NCBI RefSeq assembly: GCF_963169125.1
Contig: NC_084800.1
Location: 143,402,397 to 143,466,396 of the forward strand
Direction: 5' to 3'
Length of the DNA: 64,000 nucleotides
From: Humulus lupulus
Lineage: Eukaryota > Streptophyta > Magnoliopsida > Rosales > Cannabaceae
The translations under genes and the position numbers were made by a program. Within the stretch, counting starts at the first letter, position 1, and each line of letters begins with the position of its first letter. The notes beneath the pieces were generated by a model that did no database searches, was not told the origin of the DNA, and saw only the letters and a program-made list of their open reading frames with translations. Below are positions 43,938 through 56,800 of this stretch, piece by piece.

Positions 43938-44214
43938 AGATTGGTTAACTATAATGATTAAGTTGTTTACACAATGTGGTGCAAAACACTGAACGATTTT
44001 CACTTAAGTTGAAGTAAAAATATGATATTTTATTGTAGGCATCTATAATTGACTTTTATGGGGCTAAAGTGATGCAATGAACTATCTAGGTATGCTCAAA
44101 AAGTTTGGGAGCATTTGAAGGTGTTTAAGGTCAATTTTGAGAGTTTTGACTTGCCCAGGAGGCATTGCATTGCCACCTAGGAGTCGATGCATCGCCTAAA
44201 ACCTTAGGGCTTTG
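43938..44214. other. Unassigned junction between two gypsy fragments
   Basis: No coding homology. It has repeated GCATYGCC words at 44160-44250. It marks the point where a plus-strand gypsy fragment meets the minus-strand Gypsy-3. Confidence 0.4.
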
Positions 44215-45051
44215 AAAAAACCCAGCAGGCAACACATCGCCTATAGACTGGCGACGCGTCCCTGACTTGTCCGTATGAATATATGGGCGACTGATGAGAA
44301 GCTTCTAGCCAAACTCCCTTTGCATGTTTGAGTCTTTTCTTCATGGTGTCCTTTATCTTCTTATTCACCGCTTAGACTTGCCCACTTTCTTACAGATGGG
44401 CGACTAATGAGAAGCTTTTATTTATACCATGTCGTTCACAGAAATCGATGAATAGGTCGTTCTCGAATTGCGTGCCATTGTCTGCAATTATTTTATTTGG
44501 CAATCCATCTCGGTACACTATGTTTTTGAAGATGAAATCTATAACTTTCTTGGTCATGATTGTTGCGAGCGGCTCAGCTTCTACCCATTTGGTGAAGTAT
44601 TTGACAACTACTGCTACGTATTTTAAACCCCCTTTTTCCCGTTGGCAAAGATCCGATCGGGTCTATTCCCCAAACTGCAAATGGCCAAGGGCTTTGCATC
44701 TGCTGCAGCTCATTTGGGGCTGCTCGAAGTATTTCAGAAAATCATTGGCACTTGTTGAATTTCTTCACGAATTCTGTTGCATCCTCATTCATTGTAGGCC
44801 AAAAGTACCATTGTCACAGAATCTTCTTTGATAAACTGTGCCCCCCAGTGTGGTCTCCGCAAAACCCTTAGTGTACTTTTTGTAATAGATCCTTAGTTTT
44901 TATTTTGGGAATACAACGTAATATGGGCATAGAATATCCTCGTCGATACAAAATTTTGTCCACTAGAATAAATTGGGCGGACTGCCTTTGTAGTTTCTTT
45001 GATTTATTCCTTTTTGTTGGCGATAGTCCCTCGTTAAGGTATTGGATAATG
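44215..45051 (-). pseudogene. Gypsy-3 integrase (minus strand), left part
   Basis: Read from right to left: the join from the second RNase H (WMTPI, then QYLNEG), the zinc-binding region (FCGDHTGGHSLSKKIL, YFWPTMNEDATEF), and the core ([50 protein letters not shown]). A local duplication of GGGCGACTRATGAGAAGCTT (44282-44303 and 44395-44416) disturbs the end. The sequence stops at GGAGT (45052-45056), where Gypsy-2 is inserted. The upstream domains resume at 59477-59482. Confidence 0.85.
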
Positions 45052-45056
45052 GGAGT

Positions 45057-45747
45057 TGTTGACGCGGTTTTTCGCCAACAGTGAATTAGGAAAATAACAA
45101 GGTTGAATTAGTGCTTGATAATAAACCAAAATAAGAAATTAACTCTCAAGAACACAAATCTTTTTACGTGGTTCAGTGGTTAAAATCCACCTAGTCCACG
45201 AGTCTATACTATTATTTTTTTTCTCTCTCTATTTTGGAAGAGTTTCAGTATTACAGAATAATCGTCCCTCTTCCTGTCCAATATTCTCAGTATTTATAGA
45301 GAAATTACTTGGACAAGTTTGGGTAACTGCGTGAGTCAATCACGGATTTACATATTTATTACATTTAATATTAAATATTCCCATTTATACTAGGATGTGA
45401 TCTGATCATGAAATAAATGGTCTCCTAATATCTGGGACATTAAATATTACAGACTGTCCATAAATGATCGTATAAAATACTCGGGTCTTTGGGGATCCGC
45501 GGATTCGCCATATGCTCGAGTTACCACGAACTGAATATGTCTCCGAGCTCGTACTGTGGAGGCCGTGCCATATGAATATCATAAGCTCGCCCTTCGCAAC
45601 TTATGCATTCCTAGCTTGTATAACCATCGTGAAAATTGTGTTGTCCACGTGGATAATATATTGATTCCTTGGCAATTTCTTCCATGTATTTATTTGCCAG
45701 CTGTACCCGAGCTGAGTGAAAGACTCATCCTGAAAATAGGGTACACA
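45057..45747 (-). repeat. Gypsy-2 3' LTR
   Basis: On the + strand it starts TGTTGACGCGG and ends GGGTACACA. The polypurine tract follows as TTTTCCCCCCAAG (45748-45760), which on the minus strand is a G-rich tract directly before the LTR start TGTGTACCC. Confidence 0.9.
45166..45201 (-). other. LTR hairpin, Gypsy-2 version
   Basis: + strand: ACGTGG, then TTCA, inner GTGG, loop TTAAAAT, inner CCAC, CTAGT, CCACGA. Both stems are perfect here. In the other LTR (58895-58929) the outer arm reads ACAAGG and the inner arm GTGA, so that copy has decayed. It lies 109 nt from the LTR 3' end. Confidence 0.65.
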
Positions 45748-45781
45748 TTTTCCCCCCAAGTCCCTGCTCATGGTTCATGAC

Positions 45782-47953
45782 TGTAACGCCCTACTGCCTT
45801 AGAGTCGTTACTGAGTGAGTTTAAAATGTGCAATTAACTCGCTAATCGAGGTTTTTAGGACAAAAGTGTAATTAAATCGTAATCAGAGTCATAAACTTGA
45901 GAATAAACCATTCATTGAAAATTTATAAACGTTTAACATTTGGGATCCCAAAAACATTGTTTAGATATATGTACAACTCAAAAATAACCAGAGTCAACTA
46001 AACGACAAAATTTAAGTTTAGTACAATCATCCCCCAAAAGCACCCCTGGCCATGGCAGCCAGGCAAACCAGACATGTACGCGCCGCTCGTCACGCTCACC
46101 ATACTCAAGGCTGATCGACTTTCCCCTTGCCTTTACCTGCACCATAGAGCACCCGTGAGTCGAAGCCCAACAAGAAAACCCTCACAAGCAGATAACACAC
46201 TAAACACTTAACATAAAATTAAGCCTTCAACAAGCTATACATATACGACCATGTCGTCCCAGGTGCTTTACCAAGCCCTGGGTACACGGTCTATACCGTA
46301 AGGATATCCCAGGTATCCCTTGGGGTCTCGCCCTGGAAACTCTCACTTCGCGTGCTAAACGCTGCTCCCGGCCCCTTTCCGTTCTCGGCCTTTGCCGTTC
46401 CCGGCCTTCGCCGTTCCCGGCCTTTTCCGTTCCCGGCCATCACCGCTTTATCATTTATATACACACATTATATATAACTAAACAGATATTTAAACACATA
46501 TAAATGCAATCAAAGGGCCACGCCCTGCAACACAGTTATATAGGGTCGAGCCTTGCAACTTAATCATATAGGGTCAAGCCCTGCAACAAAAGCTCTATGG
46601 GAACAGTAGTTTCCTTACTTGTGTCCCAAGCTTTCCAAGCACCGATGTCTCGAGCACAGTTCCCTAGTCCGAGCCTCACCGAAACCCTAGTCACAACGCA
46701 TTAACAATTTCCACCCATCATGTTCTAATCCATTAAATAGCTTTGGGTCATAATTCTAATCTCTGGAACGTTGAATTCTATCAATCCGGGTGATAGAATC
46801 CATCCCGAGCCTTAACTGTTGAATTTCCGAGCCTAAAACCTCTTAAAAACCCAAAAATGCACTGAGTGCCGCGGCCCTAAGCTCAAATAGAGGCTCAATC
46901 TCTTTTCTGCCAACACGCGCCGCGACCCTACTATAGGGTGCCGCGACACGCCCCTTCTATCAGGTCACACCATTGTTCTAAAAGGTTGCGGCTCAGCAAG
47001 AACAGGGCCATGGCCCAACCCTTCGAACCCAGAAAATTCCTCCATTTTCTCTCCTAAAACCAAGCCAATTATCCATAAAAGTCAACCTAACTATCCAAAC
47101 ATTCATCACAGAAATTCTAACACAGCCGTAGCATCAAAACCTAACAGAAACTAGCCTCAAAGCTCAACCAAACACTCAAGAGCAATTCACCACTTACTCA
47201 CATGAAAACTCTGAAAATACCAACAGCTATTCAGTACAATTTACTAAGATTAAAGCTTACCTTGAACTGAGTTAGATCCCTGGATTAATTCCCTAAGCTC
47301 CAAGCCACTAGCTCCCAAAATCCCAGCTCCACTTCTTAGTCTTTGGTTGATTTCACCAAGAGTTCTCCCATGCTTCCAATGGAGAGAAAATCTTCAAAAG
47401 AGATGTGAAGGAAGAGACAGGGTCGGTTTAGAGAAATCTTGGGGTTTCCTATATTTTGTTTTATTTAACTTAAGTCTAAGAGGTTACCTCAAGGCTCGGG
47501 GTGCCAAAAACGTCCACGGGGGCAAAATGGTAAATTTCCCCAATACTCCCTCCTAGGCATTCTAACGTCGAATATATCTCAAAATATTTACTTCTGTAAC
47601 CCGATAACCCCATAAGATTTCTAATACCCAAAATACCCCTCGACTCGCCCCGAGTCCGATTTTCGACCCTGTTGTGACTTTCTAACTAACTGCTCCCTAG
47701 GACTGTCTTGGATCACGCAATACAGATATATCGCAGGTATATCACAATTATTACATTTATGCCCTCAATAGGCTAAAATTGCATTCATGCCCCTAATATC
47801 CAGACGGGGCCCACATGCATATTGAATTCACCTAAACATGCATCACTAATTACATATTCACATAAATTCCCATATTATAACAATAATTCACTTATTGCCC
47901 TCCTGGCACGCTAATCAAGCCCTAAGCCTTATTAGCAAATTTGGGTCGTTATA
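45782..47953 (-). mobile_element. Solo LTR C of the TGTAACG family
   Basis: + strand starts TGTAACGCCC and ends GGGTCGTTATA (last CA changed to TA). Perfect ATGAC duplications lie at 45777-45781 and 47954-47958. It is 2172 bp, in reverse orientation to A and B. It has the CACCCGTGAGTCGAAGCCCA block near 46150, a short tandem GCCGTTCCCGGCCTTC repeat at 46377-46440, and the CCGCGG module at 46865-46995. Confidence 0.92.
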
Positions 47954-47958
47954 ATGAC

Positions 47959-48398
47959 ATCACCTTCTGAACTACACAGTAGGGACTTTTGGACTTCTGC
48001 TGCAATAAACCATGCCTACCCACTACTCAAGTACTGGACACGTGGAACCCTACAATTAGCATCTGTTCGCGTTTTGAGGACTGCAATAATTGTCTTGTCA
48101 CCTTTTTGTTATTGTTTTGTCTTTTGAAACATAGCCCTTTGATTTTGTATAGACCAAATCAGATGGCTCAAATTGATCTATGTCGTTTACGTATCAATAA
48201 GGTAGGCAATTTTCACAGTTCACCACCTTTTATTGGAAATCTTTCTACATCTTCTCTCTTCTGCATTTTCAAACCCTTCTTCTTTCTCAGAGAAAACCCG
48301 AAAACCATCTGTTGCAAAAACTCTCAGAAACCCAGTTACTCAGAGTCTTCCAGGAACTCTCCCCTTCAAAGTCTACTTCTTTTATCGATGAACACACT
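47959..48398 (+). promoter_or_regulatory. Upstream region and non-coding first exon of the Gypsy-2 antisense gene
   Basis: A 5' UTR-like, C- and T-rich stretch ends at a strong donor, ACACACT|GTAAGTC (donor G at 48399). The first intron ends at CATTAG (48945) and is followed by ATG at 48954. This matches the non-coding first exon plus intron seen in the Gypsy-1 antisense gene. No clean TATA box was picked out. Confidence 0.45.
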
Positions 48399-48945
48399 GT
48401 AAGTCTTTTTGTTTTGAAGAAACTTTTCTTTTATTGATTTCTGTGTTTTCTTTATCATGCTCATCCACACTTTACTGTAGTCAATATTAGGTTGTTTTCT
48501 CAATGTTTTTGGCACATAGGCTTCGACTTAGGTTTACTAAGTAGGTCTTAAAATATCTCTTAAAACTATGATATTCATAAAACTGGGTAATTTCTGGGTA
48601 AATCTAGGTAATTTATGGTGAATTTTAGGAAATACCCATTCGGGATATAGAAGATGAAAAGTTTTTAGGGTTCGAAACCTGGTTTCTTAGGGGACACGCT
48701 TCTTGTGTGGTTAATTGCCCCCAAGGATAGTAGTGGCCTGATTTTTTGACACACGGATCCCTAAACATCAGGGTTCTGTTAGGAAATCGAGGCGCGTAGT
48801 GTAGGGTAGCGTGTGGCATCACGCAACGGGCTGAGACTAACTCAGCTCGTATATCAGAGACATCATTCTCCTTCGTACTTCTGTGTCATAACCTTTACAA
48901 ACTCTTAGGTTGCCAACTAAGTAACTCGTCATTCTTGTTCATTAG

Positions 48946-51669
48946 GCGATCTGATGGCACCCAAGAAGAATGCATCAAAGAAGAATGCACCCAGGTTGTT
49001 TGCTCAACAAACGAACAAAGGGAAAGAGATTGCCTTAGAATCTCCCCTTCCTCACTTTGGCCCAGTGGTGGAGAGGGAAGTTGTGGTTGACCCCAATGCT
49101 TTCTTCGAGGCGGAGACAATCGCTTCCAAGATTACGATGCACGGAAGGGTCAACAAAATTATGTTGAGCCATAAAATTAAGGTCGGGTCCGGAGTCCTTA
49201 TTGCCTGACCTCCGTTTGAAGGGGAACGGAGCTGCTCCCCTCTCCAGGATGACTTCGCAGCCTGGAGTGATGAGCATTTGAAGGCGGGGGCCTTTCTTCC
49301 CCTGGATCAATATTTTGCCGACTTCCTGAATTATGTGAAGTTGGCACCTTTTCAGCTCCCCCAAAATTCTTACAGGCTCTTGGCGGGGCTGAAATACTTA
49401 TTTTTGAAGCACGAGTGGGAGGTCCCCACTCCGGCAGATATACTATACTTTTTTTGCCTTAAAGCCAACCCAAAACAAAAGGGTTGAGGTGACAGATTCT
49501 ATTACCTCACCAGATACCTAAACTCTGCTTCGGTCATCGAGCTCCCAAGCCACCCCAACGACTACAAAGACCAATTCTTTATGTCGAAAAGGTTATGAAA
49601 CTGTGAGCATCGATACTTCAACCATCCTCGTAAGTTTTTTTTTCACTGATCTCAGCTCGTAAAATTATTCTCTTTTCAAGACATTTTCCTTGCACATGTG
49701 CTAATTGAGTTTATTTTTTGAGCAGCCATATTCGCGAGGATGGGGAAGTCAGTGACCCTCGGGGGTCAATATACAACATTTTTTGGGCTCCGACCCAGCA
49801 AGAAGGAATACCGCCAACTCATGAATGACACCACGATGTTGGCGTGTAAGTTGATTGGCAAAGGTCAGACATTGGCATTAAGAAGGACCCAGGCTCCCCT
49901 TCCGGTAATCCCTGAGCTCCCGCTTTCTCAAGAAGAGGACTCACCAGCCACCGAAGGTGAGGAGCAAGAAGAGGACGAGGTGCCTCTTGTGCGAAAGAGG
50001 CGGGTTCCTAAGGCTGTTCGGGAACCTGATTTAGAACGAGTTGCGTCAAGGGCAGCAGTCGACCCCTCCGGCCAAGGTAACTCATACCCTTATAGGGAAC
50101 TAGATAGGGTTGCTGCCAATTTTAGGTTAGTTAGATTTAACCCAAATCAGCTCGTCCATCCCCACCCTAACAATCCAGACTGTAATGTCACTCTGCTCCA
50201 GTGTGTGGATCACTTAGTGTTCCGCCATGATACTAGTTACCCTAAGGGCACCATTGTTGTAGATAACACCTTAAATTTTATGTCCGCCATTTTTTAGGAG
50301 TATGGGACCAATCGTAGGTCATGGCCTTCCTTGCTCCAGGGCGCCTTCGCCCCTGGATTTAGGCAGTATGTAGATGAGTCTAGCCCTGAGGTAGAACCTG
50401 AGCCCGAACCTCCTAGGGTCCAAGAAATACTAGACTTTGATTCTCCTTCTCCTCCAGTAGTCCCAAGGCCATAGGTCGTGATAATAGACATCTCCCCCAG
50501 CCCAGAGGGTAGGATCTTTATTTATTTCCTTTGTGTATGTTTTTTACTTTACTTGTGAACTAATCCCCTTTTTGTTCTTTTCAGGCGACAAGATGGAACA
50601 ACCCGGAGCTCCTGACCTATGTACAGCTTTCCATGGTGGGAAATCCGGCTCGAGCCCTGTCGTGAAGAGGCCTTGGTATACAAAGAAAGCCCCTCCTATA
50701 GCAGGAAATACCTCAAAATCCCCTACTAAGGGGAAAGGCACGAGCTCGACAGCTCTGGCGTCTACTATCACCGAGAAGAGGATTCCTCATCCTCCCCCTT
50801 GACCTTGGTTCGCGTCTTCTCGGGATCAGGTAATACAAGCTGATCCCCCAACTCCTCCTGCCCCAGCTGCTACTGTTCGTATACCAGTTGATCCCCAAGA
50901 TTTGGAGAAGATCCCCGAAGTCTTTTGGGGAATCCTCTACGAGATGGTGAGCCACATGGTGGGGCAGGCTTACAGAGCCAACTCGAGGGACTTGAGGACG
51001 ATCGAGGAGTGGAGCCTGGAGAACATCCTGGATTCATCCTTGAGGATGACCCTCACAGTAAGATATCATTCCTTAATTACATTTTTCTCTTTATTTTGCC
51101 AAAGGGTATATCTAACTTGCCTTGTTATTTTGCATTATGCCCTGGCTCAGCACCGCAGCATAGCCCGAGCTCAGGCTAGAAATGATGAGCTCCAGGGCAA
51201 ACTCAATGCCGCCAAGACCGCCTTGACCGCTGCTCAAGAAGGCGAGCAAGCTGCCAAAGCTATCTTTGTGGCTACTCAAAAGAGAAAGTATGATGCAAAG
51301 TTTGCCCTTGCCTCGTCTCAGGAAAGCGAGCAGGCTGCAAAGATTGCCTTGGCTGCTCTCCAAGCCCAAACTGCCCAGCTCCAGGGCGAGGTTGCTGAGG
51401 CCAAAGCAAAACAGCTAGAGGCTGAGGCTGCAGTTAAAGAAGAGAAGGCGGTCTCACTGTCCTCCATGGAAGATATGCTGTACCATTGCTGGGCTTTTAA
51501 CCAGGATGGCAACTTTTCTTTCATGGCTCCCGCACTGTGGGATCCATAACTTGAAAAATTCAAGACCTGGATCTTGCAAAAGCCGTCGAAAATGGGGGAT
51601 GCTTCTACAACGGGCGAGCACGAAGGCGAGGAGGTCACGTCCTTAGAGAATCCTGGAGGGGCTCAATGA
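48946..51669 (+). pseudogene. Antisense gene of Gypsy-2, four coding exons with lesions
   Basis: Likely exons: 48946-49629 (ATG 48954), 49736-50518, 50585-51057 and 51151-51669, all with GT-AG introns of 66-106 nt. Exon 1 encodes a lysine-rich start (MAPKKNASKKNAP), then FADFLNYVKLAPFQLPQNSY and VPTPADILYFFCLK, the same PF04195-like pattern as in Gypsy-1. It has in-frame stops at about 49207, near 49486 and near 49597. Exon 2 is acidic with a KRRVPKAVREP basic patch and a stop near 50296. Exon 3 is basic and serine-rich. Exon 4 is an alanine- and glutamine-rich coiled coil (residue pattern AAKTALTAAQEGEQAAK) with an acidic tail. Function unknown. The layout agrees with Gypsy-1. Confidence 0.7.
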
Positions 51670-52459
51670 TTCTTTTTGTTTTTTTATATTTGTTTGTAAA
51701 CAATTTCCATTGGGCTTAGTTCGAGGCTTTTCTCCTCAGGAAAAATTTAATTTCAATTTATATATCTAACTTTTAATTTATATGTATTTTCCTTGATTAT
51801 CTCTCATGTTTATGACTTCTTAGACTCGTACATTCGAGAATTTAGGAATCGATTTTTAGATCGGGATGAATATTTTAAGCTCAGTTATATCCAAACTTAA
51901 TGTGTTGATTTATATCATACCTATTAAGAATCAGGCCTTGGACCCTGTTATATCTGGGATTTTAAATATTTCAAACTTAGTTCGTGTTTGGTTTATTGAC
52001 ATCTCGAGCTCTTAGAAAAGCCATTGAATATTCAATTTTGCTAACTTCTATGTTTTGGACCTGGATATATCCAGGGTTTTAAGTGATTTAAACTTAGTTC
52101 ATGCTTGGTTTATTGACATCTACAGCTCTTAAAAAGTCGTCGAATAATCAATTTTCCAAGCTTCTAAGTTTCTAACCTAGTTGTATCCAGGATAGTTATG
52201 TACCTGGTTGTGTCCAGGATTTTACATGATTTATACTCATCCAGCGATCATATTCTGATTCACTTCGGGTTATATGCCCCCCAAGTAACCAGAATGTAGA
52301 GACTTTCTTGGTTGCTTTTACAAACATTAACACACGAGCTAATACAACCTTATAAAGAAAAATTTATTTAAACCCATTTCAACAAGAAAAATCATTTAAT
52401 AATCCATCTGTTATTTAACTAAATGGCTTTTATATTTCAGCCTTACATTGATGACTGTA
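51670..52459. repeat. Spacer between the Gypsy-2 pol and antisense gene, with an imperfect tandem repeat
   Basis: Two to three degenerate copies of a unit of about 117 bp (AAACTTAGTTCRTGYTTGGT at about 51973 and 52090). It stands in the same place as the 70-bp repeat of Gypsy-1 but has unrelated sequence. Confidence 0.65.
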
Positions 52460-55400
52460 TTATTGATAATACTTTTTTAAGTGCATGGCGTTCCAGGTCT
52501 GTGGAACTGTTTCTCCACTAAGCCGAGCTAACTTGAAAGTTATCTCACACAAAACTTCCACGATCTAATATGGTCCTTCCCAGTTCGGGCCTAAAACGCC
52601 GTCCTTGGGATCCTTGTTTTCCAAAAAGACCCTTTAGAGAACCAGATCGCCCAATCCAAAACTATGTCTCTTGACCATAGTATTAAAATAACGAGTGCTT
52701 TTCTGTTTGTAATGTGCGAGCTGTAACTGTGAATCCTCTCGTTTCTCATCAATCAATTCGAGAGACGTGTTAAGTAGCTCATCATTCCACTCCTGGCTGA
52801 ATGTCCTTAGTTTGTGTGTGGCTATCATAGCTTCGACGGGAAGGATGAGGTCAAGGAGAAAGGAGTGCGTCCTATGGAGGTCCTGTGGGAAGTTCAGTAT
52901 GCCCAAAGTACTTGTGGGAGTTGCTCAGGCCAGACTCCTTTGGCCTCATCTAACCTTTTTTTAAGGCTCACCTTTAGGGTCTTATTCACAGCCTCGACCT
53001 GTCCATTGGCCTGTGGATATGCTACCGACGAAAAACTCTTAATAACGCCATATTTTTCACAGAAGTCGGTGAAGAGATCAATGTCGAACTAGGTCCCATT
53101 ATCTGACATGATCTTTTTAGGAAGCCCAAATTGACATACAATGTTCTTCACCACAATGTCCAGGACTCTCTTTGAAGTGATGGTTGCCAAAGGCTCGGCC
53201 TCTACCCACTTCGTGAAATAATCGATTGCCACCACCGAGTAACGAACTCCTCCCTTTCCCATAGGTAAGGATCCTATTAGGTCAATTCCCCAGACTGCAA
53301 ATGGCCACGGGGATGAGATCATCGTTAGCTCGACTGGAGCAGCTCGGGCAACTGTGGCAAAGCGCTGGCATTTGTCTCATTTCTGAACATGGGAGATGGG
53401 ATCTTTCATTAAAGTGGGCCAAAAATAGCCCTGCCTTAAAATTTTTAAGGCTAGGTTTTGCCCTCCAGCATGTTCTCCACAAAAGCCTTCATGCACCTCT
53501 TGCAGAAAGGTTTTAGCCTCCTCAGGCAGAACACACCGTAGGAGAGGTAGTGAATGACCATGTCAGTATAATGTACCATCCACTGTCACATACCTCGGAG
53601 CTTGATAGAGTATTTTTCTCGCATCCTTTCTTTCCTCAGGTAGCCTACCCGTTGTAAGGTATTCCACTACGGGGGTCATCTAGGTCGGCCTCGTGTTGAT
53701 CATCTTGACCTCTACCATTTTTTCTGTCATGCTCGGACTCTCCAAGAATTCCACTGGTACTACATTCAAAGTCTCAACTTCCTTGGTGGTGGCAAGCCTT
53801 GCCAAAGCGTCAACATTAGAGTTCTGCTCACGAGGTATCTATTCAATAGTGTTGTACTCAAATTCTAATAGCTCCCCCTTCACCTTAGCCAGGTAAGCCG
53901 CCATCTTGGTACCACAAGCTTGATACTCCCCCAACACGTGATTGACCATGAGCTGGGAATCACTATAGCATTGGATGGCCTTTGCTCTCAGCTCCTTTGC
54001 CACTCTAAGTCCGGCTAGCAAGGCCTCATATCCGGCTTCTTTGTTAGATGCTTTGAATCTGAATCTCAGAGTTGTATGGAATTAATGCCCTTGTGGAGAG
54101 ATCAATATATTCCCAGCTCTGAATCCATTCTCAATCGATGAGCCGTCTATGAATATTTTCCACAACCCCTCCACCGATTCCTTCAAAAGCTCCTCTTCAA
54201 ATCTGGTGCATTCAGCCACAAAATCAGCAAGGGCCTGGCTTTTGATCGAGGTCCATGGTACGTATAGTATCTCGAACTAGCTGAGTTCAACCGCCCATTC
54301 TAAAAGACGTCCCAACGTTTCAGATTTTTGCAATACCTGCCTTAGAGGTTGATCAGTCATGACGTGGATTGAATGGGACTGGAAATATGGTCTGAGCTTC
54401 CTAGAAGCTAATATTAGGCAGAATGCTATCTTTTCTATTAGTGGATACCGTGATTTAGCTCTGAGAAGTCTCTTACTTATAAAATACACTGGTTTTTGAG
54501 TGCGGTCTTCTTCCCAAACTAACACGGCACTGACTGCCTTTTCTGTCATAGAAAAATAAAGGAACAGGGGTTCTCCAGGCATAGGCTTAGAGAATATTGG
54601 GGGCTCGGCCAAGTGTGATTTTAGGTCGAGGAATGCCTGCTCGCACTCCTCAGTCCATTGAAATTTCTTGTTTCCTCTAGGCAAGTTGTATAACGGCAAG
54701 CACTTGTCATTGAATTTTGAAATAAATCGATTCAGGTCTGCCACATTTCCAGTTAGGCTCGGAACTTCTTTATGTGAGCTAGGCGAAGGCATTTCCAATA
54801 ATGATCTGATTTTATTCTGGTTCGCCTCTATCCCCCTTGTATTGACTATGAATCCCATAAATTTTCCCGACGTCACTCCAAAAGTACATTTCTGGGATTC
54901 AGCCTCATATTATACCTCCTCAAGATCTCAAAACATTCATTTAGATCGGATACATGGTTATCAGCAGTCTTGGATTTGACTAGCATATCGTCGACATACA
55001 CTTCCATATTTTTCCCGATCTGACCAATGAACATTCTGTTAACTAATCGTTGGTAGGTAGCTCCGGCATTCTTCAGTCCGAAGGGCATAACTTTTTAACA
55101 ATATACATTAGTTGGAGTCATAAAGCTAGTATGCTCTTAGTCCATAGGATTCATCGCGATCTGGTTATATCCAGAATATGCATCCATGAAGGACATGAGT
55201 TCATGTCCCACGGTGGCATCTACCAACTGATCAATCCTTGGCAGTGGAAAGCAATCCTTAGGACAAGCTTTGTTCAGGTTGGAGAAATCAATGCAGGTCC
55301 TCCACTTTCCGTTTGGCTTTGGGGCCAGGATAGGATTCGCGACTCAGATAAGATATTTTTCTTCAAGAATAAACCCACACTTTAATAGTCGAGCCACTTC

Positions 55401-55865
55401 TTCCTCTAGTGCTTCAGCTCGGACTGTTCCCAAGTGTCTTTATTTCTGGGATTTTGCAGGCATGCTTTTGTCCAAGTTTAGAGTGTGCATGATCACACTT
55501 GGGCCTATTCCCACCATATCTTCATGGGACCAGGTGAAAACATCTAGATTCCCTTGTAAAAATTTAACCAGCTCCTTTTTCCTATCATCGCCAAGATTTT
55601 TCCCAATCTTAATGACTCTTCAAGCGTCTTTGGGATCTATATTTACTTCCTCGAGCTCCTTAATAGCTTGGAGCTCTGATTTGTCCTCATCCATTCGTGG
55701 GTCGATATCATCACTTAGGGCGACGTCACTATCCTTTATTTCTTGAGGTTCTTCCGTCCCGCAGGCAACTACTACTTCCTGGGACTCCTCACCTCCATCA
55801 CTTACGACCATTGCTTGATGCCCGGGTTGTGATTTTCTCTTCATAGAAATGCTATAGCATTCCCT
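52460..55865 (-). pseudogene. Gypsy-2 pol (reverse transcriptase, two RNase H domains, integrase), decayed
   Basis: Right to left: a linker ending NIDPKDA, a stop, then VIKIGKNL; reverse transcriptase blocks with [10 protein letters not shown] kept (55088-54873); thumb and gypsy RNase H (54876-54277: FQWTEECEQAFLDLK, YFSMTEKAVSAVL); second RNase H (54021-53839: YSDSQLMVNHVLGEYQ); integrase with AVWGIDLIGSLPMGKGG and IMSDNGT (53322-53089). After a stop come [11 protein letters not shown], the tail GDLVL, and finally LKKYYQ and TAA at 52460-52462. Several stops and shifts break it. Order and domains match Gypsy-1. Confidence 0.9.
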
Positions 55866-56800
55866 GGCAGCGAGCTAATCGCCTCTGATGGTGCATATTC
55901 TCGTAAATGAGGGGAATTTGATTGCTAGGTGGAGGATAGAGGTTATGGCTTCAAACGCCATCAACGAAGGTCGACCCAGAATTGCATTGTATGCGGCTGG
56001 ACAATCGATGACCATGAACTCAAGCAGCTTGGAGACAGTTATGGACCTTCACCCAATGTTACCACCAATTCGATCGTTTTGATGGCAGCCGACCTTTCAC
56101 CTGAAAAACCATATAGAATCATTGAGGTTGCCTTCAGCTCGGTTACAGACAATCCCATTTTTTCTAAGGTGGACCTAAAAAGTAGATTCATAGAACTTTT
56201 GTTGTCTACTAGCGTCCTTCGAACTCTCCGATTGGTGAGCTGAACTGTTATGACCAGTGGATCGTTATGTGAGAACTGGACATGGCTGGCATCTTCCTCC
56301 ATAAAAATGATTGGTTGTTTTTCCAATCGCTGCTGCTTTGATAACCGTTGTTCCTGGATGAACTCCACTCCGTTATGGGACTTCAGTTCATTGATATACC
56401 TCTTCTGGACACCTCTGCTCGTACCTGCCAGATGAGGTCCTCCTAAAATAGTGGCTATATCTCCTCCTGTTATCGAAGGAGGATTGTCCTGATTCATCTA
56501 ATTCGGCTTGATTCATTGGACCTTCAGGAGCTGACGGAGGGTTTTGTCCAGCGGGCTGACTGGGAGTCTCGATCTCATCCTTCGGCTTTCTATAGTCATC
56601 AGTGTTATGACCGATATCATTGTGAAATCGGCAAAACTTCGAAGGATCTCTCTTCGTTCTTTGGTTTTTTAGCGGTTCTGGCTTCTTCCATGGAAGGCGA
56701 GTAGAATTAGCTAAGAAGATGTGTTCTCTAGTATCTGTGTGATCGGTATATGTTGTGTAGACCGGTTTAAGTTTCTCCACGAACTTGTTTTTCTTTGTTC
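55866..56800 (-). pseudogene. Gypsy-2 protease and zinc-finger region
   Basis: Zinc-finger-like CRFHNDIGHNTDDY near 56620, with the last cysteine changed to tyrosine. Protease at 56497-56039 with LVDNKSSMNLLF, where the usual DNGSS reads DNKSS, so the active site is lost. GGPHLAGTSRGVQKRY matches the same linker in Gypsy-1 ([16 protein letters not shown]). Confidence 0.85.
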
